A stretch of DNA of 64,000 nt from Acanthornis magna (Eukaryota; Chordata; Aves; Passeriformes; Acanthizidae), in the NCBI GenBank assembly GCA_036785705.1, contig JAWUZG010000334.1, positions 186,001 through 250,000 on the forward strand, in the 5' to 3' direction. Position 1 is the first letter of the stretch; every line of letters starts with the position of its first letter. The position numbers were made by a program, and so were the translations under genes. Under the pieces are notes generated by a model. The model was not told the origin of the DNA. It ran no database searches and was given only the letters and a program-made list of their open reading frames with translations. Below, in pieces: positions 1 through 11,946 of the stretch.

Positions 1-165
1 TCACTCAAAAGCATCCCCAAGCCCTACATCCCCACAACATTGTGCCTGGCCAAGAATATAGCCACCCAACTTGACAGAGCCGTCAGTTCTGAGAAGGATG
101 TTGCGGCTCTTCAGATCTCGGTGGATCACATGGTTTGAGTGAAGAAAAGCCAGTCCTTGCAGGCA
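1..165 (-). CDS. PAK-like gene, exon 13: catalytic loop with lost DFG and a stop
   Basis: The exon begins after a CTCTCAG acceptor and encodes [19 protein letters not shown], matching the PAK catalytic loop. The catalytic Asp (about residue 460), Lys and Asn of the HRDLKxxN signature are present. After VKL, where PAKs have T-D-F-G, the text reads G-G-Y-I, so the Mg-binding Asp is gone. The following 17 residues do not resemble an activation segment, and an in-frame TGA falls at positions 3-1. DNA-level similarity to an activation segment fades here, as if an internal piece had been deleted. The remaining C-lobe, if any, lies left of the window. This could be a pseudokinase C-terminus, a pseudogene lesion, or an exon I have extended too far. 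Confidence 0.6.
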   Translation of the reverse strand, partial: CLQGLAFLHSNHVIHRDLKSRNILLRTDGSVKLGGYILGQAQCCGDVGLGDAFE

Positions 166-3100
166 CTGAGAGACAAAAGAGAAAGAGCAGGATAAAAATT
201 ACTGATGTGATTTCATCACACAGGAAAGAAAACAGCTCTAAAAGATTCCCTTTGCAGGGAGATTGGGAGTAATTGCAGAACACGGTGCCATCGAGAGGAA
301 GAACTTGCTGCTGCAACACTGGCAGAGCAGTACCCTTCTAAAGGAAGGCAAGTCAGCTTTTGAAAGAGCAAGAGCAATTGCTGTTCTACACTGTCCCCTG
401 TGAACCAGCCAGAATGACTGCTGCTGCAGTGCATGTGCTCAGAAGAAAATGCCATTTTGGGTGCACTGCGCTCCATTTCAGCTGAGGACTGTGAGAAATG
501 AGTCCCTCCATTACTTTGCCATTACTTTCAAATGCTGCTACCAGCACATTTGCTTTTACAGGCAAGGAATGTAGTGCAGACAGGCTGGAGGCAAACATTT
601 AGAGAGGCAAGGTAGAGAAGAGCAAATACTAATACAGGAGACAGAGTGAGAATACGACAGCAGGAGATGAAAGTATGAGAACAGAGTACAGTGAATGCAG
701 GGACACTGGCAGGCAGTTCACTTGAGATGCTCTTGCTTCTCCATAGCATAGCAGCAGCACAGAAACAAAGCGTGGCCCATGGAATCACTGTGGTTCTCAG
801 CCCCTGTTTCCCAGACAATCCTGCCCAAGCCCTTGGAAATACAGGCAGAATCCCTGACCTGCCGACTGATGGCTGCAATCTCGACTTCACTTATGTACGT
901 CTCTCGGATGACATCCATCAGAGTGCCTCCATCCATGTACTCCATAACCAGCCAGAGTTCCTTACCCACAATGTAGCTGAAAGAAGGAAACAAGGGTGTG
1001 GAGATGAACATGCCTGACTATGTTGGTTTTTTGGTTGCTTCTTTGTTCTGGGTCAATTTGAAACAAGAAGAGAATAAAAGGAGTAGACATTGCCTCTAGG
1101 CTTCTGGGCAGTGTTTGCAGTCTGTGCAGTCTCAAGGAGAAAGGCACATATGTGAAAAAAGAGATGTCTTAGATGGCCAGTAAGGGAAAAATGCGGTTTA
1201 CTAACGGCCCAGACAAAAAGACTTTTATGACGTGCTTCTGGAAACAAGCACCTAGTCTTCCTGGCGTGCACAGCAATGGAAAAGAGGGGCAACAATCCAA
1301 GGGAAATCCTTTCTAGGCTGGTTGATCAGCACATAAGGCACTTGAAAAAAAAATCAAGCCTCCAAACATCATGGAGGCAGTGAACTTACAGGGTATTGAC
1401 TTAGTAAGATAGGGACCATCCAGGTTTTAGAACAATTCTCAAACTACGTGTGCCAGGGAAGACTAATGCAGACAAGATGTAATCTCTTCCCATGCACTGG
1501 AGATGAGTAGAGAAATAATAACTAACCAATAATTAACAGCTCTATTTCCTGCCAGTGACCAAAGTTGGTTTTTTAACTTGGCATGCTTGCAGCATGTATA
1601 CAAACACTCATGGATAAGACCACAACCACTCACCTGTCTAAATAATTCACAAGACTGGGATTCCTATTCATCTTCATGATGGTGATTTCATTAACAGTTA
1701 CTTGCTTCATGTTCTGTCCTCGAAGATCTATTTTCTTTATGGCCACCTAAAATGACAATGAAAGTCAGTAACTTGTGAAGCTGGTGGCACGAGAGCACAA
1801 CACTCCATGGAGCACATGGACTGATTTTGGAACGACACAGCTGAGCTTTGCCAAAGTGCCTTGTGATTAGACATTAGAGTCATTAGGAACTGACATTCCA
1901 CCAGCGCATTTCTGGGCTGGCTTGGGGGCCAGTTACAGGACACGTGGCCACTGATGTTTTGCCTTGTCCACCTGGTACCAGAGGTGTCTCAGCTATCACC
2001 CACAAAGCTCTGACCACACTCTGCTGCCCTGGCTGGGATTCCAAAGAAGTCATCCAAACCTTGCTACTCTACACATACATCTTGGGCTATAAGAAGGGCT
2101 TAGGGCTTCTAGGGACACCTTGCACATCTCTCCGTACGTGCAGTTCCCAAGTGCAGCACTGCAGGAGGCTAAGGAACTAGCAGTAAGGATCAGATGCATT
2201 TGCTGGCAGCCAGAAATGAGAATTCAGAACTCTTAAGCTGTAGCCCCACAGAGCAGTGAGATGCTCTAAGGCAGCACCTCTGTTTCAGCAATTGGGAGCA
2301 AGCAAGCGTGTCCTTCTCTGAAAGCTACTGCTGCCCTCCGTGCCTTCCTTCTGGCAGCTGACAAGGGCAAAGACTGTCCCAAATGGATTTTGCAGGCTGG
2401 CACCAGTCTGCGCTTCCCGTGCCTTTGCAGCACAGCTCTATGGGTGACCCAAAGCCCCAGCCACAGCTCACACGAGAGCGGCAAGCCCTCGAGAGCGGCA
2501 GAATCACGGGGACTGTTGACATTTTACCTCTCCCCCTGTGGCAGTGTCGAGTGCTCTACACACATCTCCAAAACCCCTAGAAACAAAACAACAGGAAAGA
2601 AAAGAGAAGCCATTTAGACCTTGGAGTGAAAGCCAGCCCAGACAGGAGATCTCTGCTGTAAATGCCTAAAAAGGGCAGGATGCGTGAGGGGTCTGCCAGA
2701 AGGCAGATGATGCATTTTCCTCTCAAGGAGCACTGGGCGTGTTCCTGAAGCTTTGGGGTTTACTGCCTCAGCTCAAACAGAGAGCTTATTCTTTCATCTC
2801 AGGTTTCAGTTTCTAAACTGTGTGGTTCTAATCCTGTCCATCAAGTGTTTTTTTCAGCAAACTCTTGGAAAGAAATGTTCCTGAGAATCGTTATCTGACA
2901 GATGTCAGGGGGTAGGTTGCTCTTCCAGGCAGTCAAGATTCTTCTCCTTTCATTAGCGTGGCTGTGTGATTTTGATGCATCCAGAAATTCTAAGGAAATT
3001 TACACACAGGTGTCCCACACTTCAGACACAGGAGATCTTCCAGGTTTTGCTCCTTGCAGCTGCCAAGACCTTGGCAGTATCGAAGTATCATTGACAATGC

Positions 3101-6100
3101 CTTCTGACCCCATTTAGAAATTCTGAGCAGCCCTGAGAGGTGGGGCAATCTAACCCCAGTGTCTGAACATGTTTGCAGCTTGCCTGACTCCACACTTGAT
3201 AGATATTCCAGCAGCACAACACCCGGCCTGTGGTTTGTAGAAATAACTGCAGTTAGACTCACCCGCTGCCGATATTTTCCAGTTCAGTGTATTTCATCAT
3301 GGCATTTTCCATGTTCACCATTGTCCCTGAGAGAAAGAAAATGCAAGATGCTCACTTTAAAGCAGAAATCTCATCTTCCAGGAGATACAAAAGGCAGCCA
3401 CACTGTCTGGGACTCTGAGGCCTTTGTGGTCAGCTGGGTAACAACAAGAAAAAGAAAAAAACCACAACAACAACAATAGCAGCAACAACACCTCAGGCAG
3501 CCCTACAGCAGACAGGCTGGCCCAGAGACTGATTTTCTACAATCCTTTGAAGAGATCTTTCGGCATGAAAGAAAGCACAGGGAGATGCATTCCCAGGAGA
3601 GGAGAGCATCTTCTCCACCTTTCAGCACTTTGCCAAAAGAATGCCTTTCCCTTTGCAGTGCAGAGCAGCTGAGGCTAGAAGCAATGCCGACGGGGCTTTC
3701 AGCAGAAGGATGCTCACCCTTTCTGGGCAGGCTGAGCTCCCAGCCGCCCTTGGCCGTGCCCCATTTGAAGAAGCACACTGCTTGTCTTGCCCTGACAGCG
3801 CGGATCGCTCGCTCGCATTGCACTCGCCCTCGCAGCACCGCCCACGTCGCCATCTTCCCCACTCGGCACTGCGGGCATGGGCAGCGAGGAGAGCAGTGCT
3901 GCTCAGGCTGTGCCGGCGGGACAGGGACAGGTGGGCAGAGGAGATGCTGAGGCTCTGGGGAGTGCAGGCCGTGCGATGCAGGAGCCAGCCCAGCCGAGGG
4001 GCTGCTGCCTCCCGGCAGCTCGGCGCTGCAGCGGCCGGGCGGCAGCGGGACTCTCTGGGCTAAGGAAGGCTCTGCCGTCACAGCAGCGTCAGGGGCAGGG
4101 CAGGTGCCACAGCAAGGCTGGCAAAGCCCAAGCATGAGCACTGACAGGCCCTGGCAAGAAGGCACAGCCAGTGCGAGCCCCGTTCCAAGCTGTTAGTGCC
4201 ACTCAGGACACAACATGATTGGCTTTCCCATCAGACACACCGAGGTGCAGATCAATGCCCTTTCTGTCCCAACGGGTGATGGCAGACACAGAGTCAGCTG
4301 AGCTCTGTTCTCAAGCCCACCAGGACCTTTCTGAGAGCACAGCACTGGCAGCTGTTATGGGCAAGAAGCAGATGAAATGGGTTGTGCTGCAGAATCACAA
4401 AGGCCTTGATGTGGTGTCCCAGAGAGTGATGAGTGCAGGGCTTGGGCCAATGGGTAGGATTCTAACAGTCATGGGGAATGAGTGGGAATCAGCTACAACA
4501 AAGTGCCGTGGATCTGAGGAATATACAGTGGATGGGCTGGAGGCTCAGTTCTGAGAAATGCTTGCAGTGCAGTTTTACTTGATCACACCACGTCTCTGTG
4601 TGTCTTGGACACATCTTTATAAGCATAAAACTACGATACTAAATAGGGATTGTTATAAAAATATCTTCTTTTTCTTTGGGGCCTCATGGAAAACATCTCT
4701 TGTTCTCTGTTGGTGCTGCCACCTGATGTTTTTTCAAAGGAGTTCTCACTGGCAAAAAGGTAGCATTCTCATAACAACAAACTGTAGATATAGTACTGGT
4801 ACTACTACAGTCATAAAAATGACACCAGGATGACACCTTGGGTCAGAAGAGCTCCTTCAGGATGGAGAAAAAACAACTCCACCAAAAGTACCCAGAAAAA
4901 ACCCCCAAACCCAAAGCAACCAAAAACACCAAGCAAAACCCCTACAAACGCACAAAAGGACAAAAGCAGAAAACCAATCAATTTCTGCAAAACATTTTTG
5001 CTCTGGTGACTGGTGAGAAGTCAGGAGTCTAAGGGGAATTTTTAGAAGCCAAATATTCTGCTGTGTTTGGCCACTAGCACACAGGACTTGCCTAGAACAT
5101 TTTCCGAGTCACAGCCTTCTGCTCATGCAGGGACAATCCCTGCTTCTGCCTTTAGTGGAGAGGGAAGCTCAGGCAAACCCAAGCCAGTCCCGGCTGCCCT
5201 CAGAGGCAGCAGGAGCACCCAGAGCGCTCTCTCGCTGCCTCAAAACACAGCAGTTCCTGTAGGGACTCCTAAATGTCCCTGCGACACCAAACTGAGGAGG
5301 AAGATTTGGTACAGCTATGCTGACACATGCACACAATACACTGTCCCTCAGACAAGCCATACACAGACATACTCAGTATCTCCAGGTACTTCTCCTCCAT
5401 CTCCTGTTGGTGAGCATCCATGATCTCACTGGAGCTGACCCAACAGCTTGAGCTCCACTTCTCCGCGTGGGGACTGGAGACGTCACTAAGCAATGCCACT
5501 GCTGCAGGAGGTGCCATGAGAGAGCCTGGGTGGCTCTGGGAGAAGAAATGAGTTTGTGTCAGAAAGGTGGCTGGCAGAGATTGTCCCGAGATGCCATTTC
5601 AAATGCAAACTCTTAGGAGAATGCTGTTGGCCACATGCAGAGCTCTTAAACTGGACTTTTTGGATGTCCGTTTCTCACATGAAATGGGTCAAAACTAAAG
5701 GCTGGTTTTACTCTGGTTCATGGCCATGTTAACGTTCCATTTTCATGGATTTTCTGAAGGATGACTGCCACAATGACCATGCCACTTCCTCCCAAGGACT
5801 GCTTCCCCCCTGCCCCCTGTCCCTCCAAGGGCTGCAGACACACTTGCAGCTCCTCTGTCTAGTGTTCTACCTCCTCCCATGTAGTCCTTCTTAACTCCCT
5901 CTTCTGGACCTGCTCCGCCTTCAGCTCCTCTGGTCGGGACACTTCCCGTGCCTCACGCCGACCTTGGGGCTCTTCACGGCCAATCTCTTCAGGGAAGTCT
6001 TCGCAGGCTGCCCGGGGAGAAGTCAATGCTTCCACCTCAGGTTAAACAGAACAAAGCAGTCAGAGACTACAGCTTGTCCCTGTCAGCCGTGAGTCACAGA

Positions 6101-8209
6101 CTGTGAGGAAAGGGAAAGAAGAGGAGAGGAGAGGAGCAGATTCACAAGGGATACAGACAGCTTGTTTCCAAATCCATCTGGCTCAGCATTTTGCCCTGTA
6201 GAAACACCTTGAGAAACAAGGTGAGCAGGAAGAGGCCAGCAGGAATCCATTGGGATGACTGCTGGCCAACAGGCCAAAGGACTAGTGCCACTGTCCAGGG
6301 CAGCAGCACAGATTCAGCAGAGCAGGAAGTGTCCTTCAGAGCAGCTGTGATAGTGACCACAGCAGCATGGCACTCTGAGGCACTCAGAGGCATCACCTCA
6401 CTCGCCTGCTGCTGTGCAGAGGAAAGGCAAAAAGGGCAGAAACCCCCAGACTGGTGACTGCAGTGGCTACCGCTGTTTCACTCACTCGCTCTTGAAGAGC
6501 CTCATGCTTTTGAAGGAGGAGATTAATTTCCTCTCTGATGATCTTCATGTCCTCCTTCAGCCTCTTCTCCCTTGCCATGATGGCAGCTCCTCGTTCCTGC
6601 AGCTCTGCCGGGAGTTGATCCAGGATGTTCTGTAAAACAGAGGACACAGGAAAATTCATGAGTGGGGTGGTCGCCACTCCTACACTCACCTGGTTTTGTC
6701 GATCGTCTCTCTGGCGATGCAGACTCCAGCGCTCTTGAATCCTTCCGATGTCTTCCTGGTCCCGGCTCTTCGCTGCCATGCTGGTGCTCGGAGCCTCGGG
6801 CAGCTCTGCCTGTTCCTCTTCCATGATGTTCTGTACACAAAAATGCAGAGCAAGTGACTAGGAGCTGCCATGAGGCTCAGCTTTCCCCTCTTTTCCTCAA
6901 AATCCCATTCATTCAGCCACTTCTTTCTGCTTCTCTACCCATCTCTGCTGCCATTGTAACCCTCCCGTCCCAGTGCTGCTCTCTGCAGATTACAAGGCTC
7001 TGTGCTTTCAGTGCCTGTGGGACTCCTGGCCTCCTCAGTCCCATGAGCTGTTTCATGCCCCTGTGCCTGCCCTTCACTCTGTCACCTGGCTAGTCAGGCT
7101 TACCTGGCCATTCTCTCCTGCCTCTTCCACCTGCTGCCTGAGCTGCTCTTGCTGCCCTCGGGCTGGGAACAGCTCTCCCTGAGCCTGACACGGCATCTCT
7201 GCTTGAGCAATCTGCTCAGGCTCTTGTTCTAGAAGGACCTGCACAGAAAGCAAGAGAAGATGCATTTAAACTTCCCATACAACATTTGTGGGGCAAGACT
7301 CAAAAACTGATGGGCTCACACGTGCCCAAAGCACTGTGCTGCTGCTCTCCTGGGTCGTTGTCTGCCCATGGCGAGACACAGATTCCAAAGTGAGCCTGGC
7401 AGTACAAACATGGTCCATCTGGGACTGAATCTCCAAGAGACTCTTAGGCAGCAGACAGGGAATGTGTGGCATTTCTCAAGGGTCTGCTGAGGGCCTCCCT
7501 GCTCTTCTGCTGGGTCTTCTTTGTCTTTCAGTCATGACTGACACCCAGCCCTGTGCCACAGCTCCATCCTGGCTCTGCAGGTGCCTTCCTGTATGAGCTC
7601 CCTCCTTGTGAGCATCACTTCCGGAGTTCACGTTCTCTTCAAGCCTGTATGGCCATTCCTGCCTTTCTGATATCTACAATCTTGTTAGAAATCCTGCTCA
7701 TTCAGGAGATAAGGATGCGCACAAAGAGCCTCTGGCGGAGGTCAGAGAGCCTCTACAGGTGCCTCAGTACATGGAGGGGGACCCAGGTGTTTATTCTCCC
7801 ACTTTTATCAACTAAAAATTCTCACCACCAGTGACAGAGTCCCTCATTATCCCCATTGACATATTAACTTACACATCCTTTGGGATGCCAGTGAAGGAAA
7901 CCATTTGTTGTGTAATGCATGCATGACTAAAGTCACCAAACCCCACCCAGAGCATGGGATTGTTCCACCTCACTGGGACAGGCCAAGATTTGCAGCATGA
8001 AAAGGGAGCTTCAGGGCAGAAGAGGCAGGAAGAGGAAAATATCTCTGCAGGGAAAAAACAACCATCTCTACAGGGAGAAACATCTCTGCCTGCTTGGGAT
8101 CGGTCGCTGGAATGTGTCTCTCCTCCTGTCCAGAAGGGATGTCCTTAGATGAGCTTTGCACCTCCAAGTGCCTTGCAGCAGACCCAGGAGGATTAATTTA
8201 TGTCAATAT

Positions 8210-8270
<61 letters not shown>

Positions 8271-11200
8271 CTATCTCACTCTCATAACCTCTCTTCCTAC
8301 ACTTTCTATTGCTACACACAGCAACACTCGGTAGCCAGTGCCCTGATCAGTGGCAATCCTGAACTTGCTCTCCTGTTGCTTCAATCAACCACACTCTTGG
8401 GGAATCTGGAGCATGTAGGTCCTTATGGAATGCGATCAGACCCAGAGCACTGCACTGGGAACTGCACTCTTTGTGCATCTGTGCCTGGGCAAGTTCTTCT
8501 CTTGGACTCGCCCAGGCTGAGGGTGCTAAAGTGGCTGTAATCAGAAATGAAGCCCAGCCCCTCCCAGCCCCTCTGATCTCTGAGCACCAGCTGGAATGCA
8601 AGGGCCTTGATTTCCTGCTGAATTCCCATACCTGGAACACAACACACACTGATCCCCTGGGCTGCCACAAGGCACAGGTCCTGTTAACTTGAAAGTGATG
8701 TGCAAGGCCCTAGTGGCTGGCCTGGCAGCAGAACAGCTCCTTCTGCACCAATGTCCCTGCCCCAAACTACGTGTTCTCTTGCAAAAAGTCTGCATCTTCC
8801 GGAACTGCCACCTTGCAAACTGACATTCTAGTTCAATCTTTTGCAGTGCTGGAAAGGTTGAGCAAAAGCACCTTTGCTTGCTGCAGAAGGAGAAAATACA
8901 CGGGGCTTCTCCTCCTAGCAAACCAACAAACAACAAATGGAAAGACGGAAGGGTCACCTACTCCAGTGTCTAAAGCCCTTGGATGCAGTGAAGAGTTGCT
9001 TGGCAGGGAAAGGGCCCTTGTGTTGAGCACTGTCATGTAGGGATTTATGGAAGTGTGGCTGAAGGTGGCTCGTGAGCCTCCCTTTGTCCAGGCTAAAGCT
9101 CCCTCAGCACCTCCTCATTGGACTTGTGCTCCACACCCTTCCCCAGCTCCCTTGCCCTTCTGTGGCCACACTCCAGCCCCTCAATGCCTTCCTGCTTCAC
9201 GGGGGCCCAGAACTGGACACAGCACTTGAGATGTGGCCTCACTGCTGCCCAGCACCGGGCGATGGTCACTGCCCTGCTCCTGCTGCCCCACAGGTGCTGA
9301 CACCGGCCTGGATGCCCTTGGCCTTCTTGGCCACCTGGGCACACGCTGGCTCATGTTCAGCTGCTGTTGATCACCCCTCCTGGGTCCTTTTGTCCCAGGC
9401 AGCTCCCCAGGCACAAAGTTGCATATTTGTCTTCAAATACAGCACCAAGAATTTCAAGATGTCCTTCCTGTTCTTAGCACTACAAGGCACCAGCCAAGCA
9501 CCTGCAGCTTTGCCCCTAGGCTGCAACTGGAGTTTTCAAATGGGGTTTTCAAAGCTGCACAGTTCACCACACAATGTATCAACAGAAACTCTCATTTTCT
9601 GCTTTTTTGCCTCAGAAGAAGGCTTCAGAACCACGCAGTTTTTTTCTTTTGCCACACGGGAGGAGAGTGGCCCCACACAGGTTCATGCACAACACAATCA
9701 TCTCTTTGCAGCTTATCAAATGCAAAAAGACAGGCGCACTCAGAGCGCCAGACAGCTCTGCCACAGACTGCTCTGCCTGAAGAGGCAAAAGAGCAGCCTG
9801 GACACAAAGGCACCAAAATCCCTGACTTCAAGCAGCAACTCCACATCCCCGGTGTGTCTCTGAGCTACTCGCAGGGAAGCACACCCAAGAAGCCCTTTGG
9901 GACAAACCACCCCAAAGCACTTGTGTGTTCAGATCAACATTTTTGGTGCCTGCAGCTCCTTGGCCAGTCTGTGGAGTGGGACAGCTCTCCCCAGGCCACA
10001 GTGTCACCTACGTAGGCGGCAAGGCTGAGAGCGGTGTCTTTGGACAGCTGCTGCCTCTGGGGACAGGGAGCCTTCATGATGCAGGCTGGCCCCTGTCAGA
10101 ATCCCAGCAAGCTGGGGGCTAAATGGGACAGGTCAAAGGCCATTTTCCTGCTGTCCCTGGCTGGGGTGAATCGCTAGGTCCTGGCAGGACTGCAGCACTG
10201 AGCATCTTCAGCCACCAACAGCAAGTGCTGTCTGGTCAGGAACTTGCAGCTCTGCTTTGCTCTAAAGACAGCACCACCGAGAACTGGCACTTACAGGCTC
10301 GGGATGTTCAGGCTGTGGTGTGGCCAGAGCTGGAGGGATGTGGTCATTTTGCTCCTCTTCGGCCTCTTCTCCAGGACCACTGGGAGCCAGAGGAGAGTCT
10401 TCTGTTGGTTCTGTGCTCTGTGGACAGGCAGGAGCATGAGGGACAGGCAGTTACCTCTCATTTATAACCTTGTTTCTATTCAGCTCTATACTCAGCTCTC
10501 CTAAGGAGAAATCATAAACTTTGGCAGCAATGGGATTCTAAGTCACTGCAACTAAATTAAAATGGGCTAATGGAACAGTACTGCAAATAGTTCTGAATTA
10601 GATATTGCACCCTGGCTACAATCAGCAAGCAACATTCTCTCTGCAAAATCGGGCTTTTGGTTCTTTATAAGCTCTGAAATGGAAAAACAGGAAAAGCCAG
10701 TGATGCCTTTGCTACTGCTGCTGCAGACATGGAAATGGATTTTCTTTCAGCCCACCCAGCTGGCCCTCCTCACTCTACTGCCACAGGCCAAGCTCACAGC
10801 TTGCCCCACAATTCTTAAACAGCAGCAACATCAAAGGTTCCTTTCTCACTCACCTCGGCATCGGCACCTCTGAACACACGGCTCAGGTGACCTGCGGTGG
10901 GCAAGGGAAAATGAACGAGATGCTGTGAGCAAACTGCCTGTGCTGGTGACTCCCAGAGAGCAAGTCAAGCCAAGCCGAGAGTATTTTCCTTCCACAACAT
11001 CCCTCCAGGAGACACAGTTCTCTCACATAGCCAGCAAGAGAACAGGACAAGTCTCTTGGTTGTGCCTATGCTTTGGCCTCTTTTGCCAGTAAATGAATAC
11101 CAACTTGATCAAGAAAATGCAAATTGTTCTGTAACACTCAAAGCTTCTGTTCTGCCCAACAGCTAAAGCAGCTTTTTTCCCTCCTCTCTTTCAGGTGCTT

Positions 11201-11946
11201 TTTACTTTTGTTTTTTTTTTTTAGTAAGTTGCTTGCACTAATTCCCATGCACTAATTTACACAACTTGCTGGGAATGCTTGCCAAGGAAAGCTTCCCCAA
11301 AATCCCCCGGAGCTGTGGCAGTTCTATTGTGAAACAGCACAGGAGCAACTCTGGGGTTCAGGAGCCGATCCTCACTGTTGTGTAGTTTTCACTTCATTGC
11401 AAAGGGAATTTCTAGTTTAGCACTCAGGAAGGAGTCAGCTAGACAGTCAAAGGCTTTAATGACTGTCTAGCTTTAGAAAAAAATTAGAAAAAAAAATTGG
11501 AAAAAAGAAGCTTTCCCTGAATTCTGGGGAGAATTGCAGAGTTTTTAGAAGGCCTTTGGAGAAGGTCTCCGTGTCTGCCTTTTTGGAAGTTTTCCTGCTT
11601 GACCCAGCAAACTGAGGAAAGGACAGACTCTGCTGCCACAGACTCTCCCTGGGAAGGAGGGAACGGAACCCCTGCAGATTCCCTTGCAAATGCTCCCACA
11701 CTCCCCTGGCTACAGACACCTCCTTTTAAGCTGAATGTGTTGACAGAAGCTTCACCAAACCAGTGGCATCCTAATGGCGTTTTTGTTTCAAAATCAACTC
11801 AGTTACTGAGCAAGAGCAGGAAGAGATCCACAAGCCAGATTAGGCTACAGCCAGGGAAACCTCTACTTACGTGCCAGGTTGGTTAGGTAATATCCGGAAT
11901 ACGCAATGCCATAAACAGTGCAAACTGCAGCAGCGAGTGGCTCCAT
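1..11946 (-). CDS. PAK3-like kinase gene, chimeric and DFG-less, 13 exons
   Basis: Thirteen exons join in one frame on the minus strand: 11871-11946, 10854-10891, 10295-10417, 7104-7238, 6690-6830, 6486-6629, 5871-6035, 5373-5535, 3263-3326, 2528-2576, 1634-1746, 859-976 and 165-1. Each junction has AG/GT signals and matching phase, giving about 497 codons from an ATG with a good Kozak context (A at -3, G at +4). The order is hydrophobic N-terminus, acidic linker, coiled coil, then kinase N-lobe and catalytic loop. Kinase exon boundaries and text follow group I p21-activated kinases (Ser/Thr kinases acting downstream of Rac/Cdc42). The CRIB/autoinhibitory region is absent. The DFG position is replaced and a stop occupies bases 3-1, so this is either a pseudokinase or a decaying copy. 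PAK3-like paralogues are known to be multiplied in songbirds; which paralogue this is cannot be told. Confidence 0.82.
859..3326 (-). CDS. PAK-like gene, exons 9-12: kinase N-lobe
   Basis: Exon 9 (3263-3326) carries [11 protein letters not shown], matching the KKYTRFEKIGQG start of PAK kinase domains. Exon 10 (2528-2576, 49 nt) supplies the rest of the glycine loop (GGFGDV) and ATGGE. Exon 11 (1634-1746) starts with VAIKKIDL, with the ATP-anchoring Lys at about residue 370, and contains VNEITIMK with the alpha-C Glu and [10 protein letters not shown]. Exon 12 (859-976) encodes [17 protein letters not shown], the hinge region, through IAAISRQ. Splice phases are the same as expected for PAK genes. 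The N-lobe is undamaged, which argues that the gene was under constraint until recently or still is. Confidence 0.86.
4860..4985. repeat. A/C-rich low-complexity tract in PAK-like intron
   Basis: Runs of A and C (AAAAAACCCCC-like) sit inside the 2-kb intron between PAK-like exons 8 and 9. No element identity is visible. The rest of that intron (3327-5372), including a GC-rich patch at 3700-4080, holds no exon that I could join. Confidence 0.5.
5373..7238 (-). CDS. PAK-like gene, exons 4-8: coiled-coil block
   Basis: Five exons (7104-7238, 6690-6830, 6486-6629, 5871-6035, 5373-5535) encode about 259 charged residues. Exons 4-7 are exact multiples of three and phase 0 at both ends (45, 47, 48 and 55 codons), a modular pattern that suggests exon shuffling or duplication. 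Exons 5 and 6 both open with Asn-Ile followed by an E/Q-rich helix, as if one derives from the other. Exon 6 has heptad-like spacing around [18 protein letters not shown] and is a good coiled-coil candidate. Exon 8 ends with [10 protein letters not shown] and, with the next exon, gives the LRTMV motif that aligns with the EKLRTIV segment just before PAK kinase domains. I do not recognise a known family for exons 4-7. A dimerisation role is inferred. Confidence 0.68.
8211..8270. repeat. (AGAT)15 microsatellite
   Basis: Fifteen uninterrupted AGAT units, followed directly by CTATCT, the inverted unit. It lies in the 3-kb intron between PAK-like exons 3 and 4 (7239-10294), which otherwise contains one CR1 fragment and no exon I can support. 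Confidence 0.95.
9061..9415 (-). mobile_element. CR1 LINE fragment, antisense
   Basis: The plus strand reads like the reverse complement of the avian CR1 3' region. It contains CCTCATTGGACTTGTGCTCC, CAGAACTGGACACAGCACTTGAG and CTTCTTGGCCACCTGGGCAC, all characteristic CR1 landmarks in order. It is diverged and truncated at both ends. Long open frames across this stretch are CR1 shadows, not genes. Confidence 0.85.
10295..11946 (-). CDS. PAK-like gene, exons 1-3: hydrophobic N-terminus and acidic linker
   Basis: Exon 1 (11871-11946) starts with ATG in a strong Kozak context and encodes about 25 residues, mostly hydrophobic (residues 4-25, with [13 protein letters not shown] and LTNLA). This could be a signal anchor or a single membrane helix. 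Its donor is a consensus GTAAGT. Exon 2 (10854-10891) adds 12 residues with basic character (HLSRVFRG). Exon 3 (10295-10417) encodes 41 residues with an acidic run (EEAEEEQ) followed by [14 protein letters not shown], which resembles the acidic stretch plus P-x-P-E-H element found before the kinase domain in PAK1-3. No CRIB motif is visible before this. Exons 2 and 3 are phase 0 at their ends, so they could be skipped or exchanged without frame loss. Confidence 0.72.

Noticed and set aside
3503..4165. Minus-strand open frame of 220 codons in a GC-rich patch of a PAK-like intron
   Set aside because: The flanking PAK-like exons 8 and 9 join in phase without it, and its sequence shows no PAK or other domain.
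6393..6824. Single 143-codon minus frame over PAK-like exons 5 and 6
   Set aside because: It reads through the intron between them. Splice sites at 6690 and 6629 give two separate exons that fit the rest of the gene.
9072..9863. Plus-strand open frame of 263 codons
   Set aside because: Its first half is the antisense CR1 fragment, and the rest has no domain or splice support. It overlaps a PAK-like intron.
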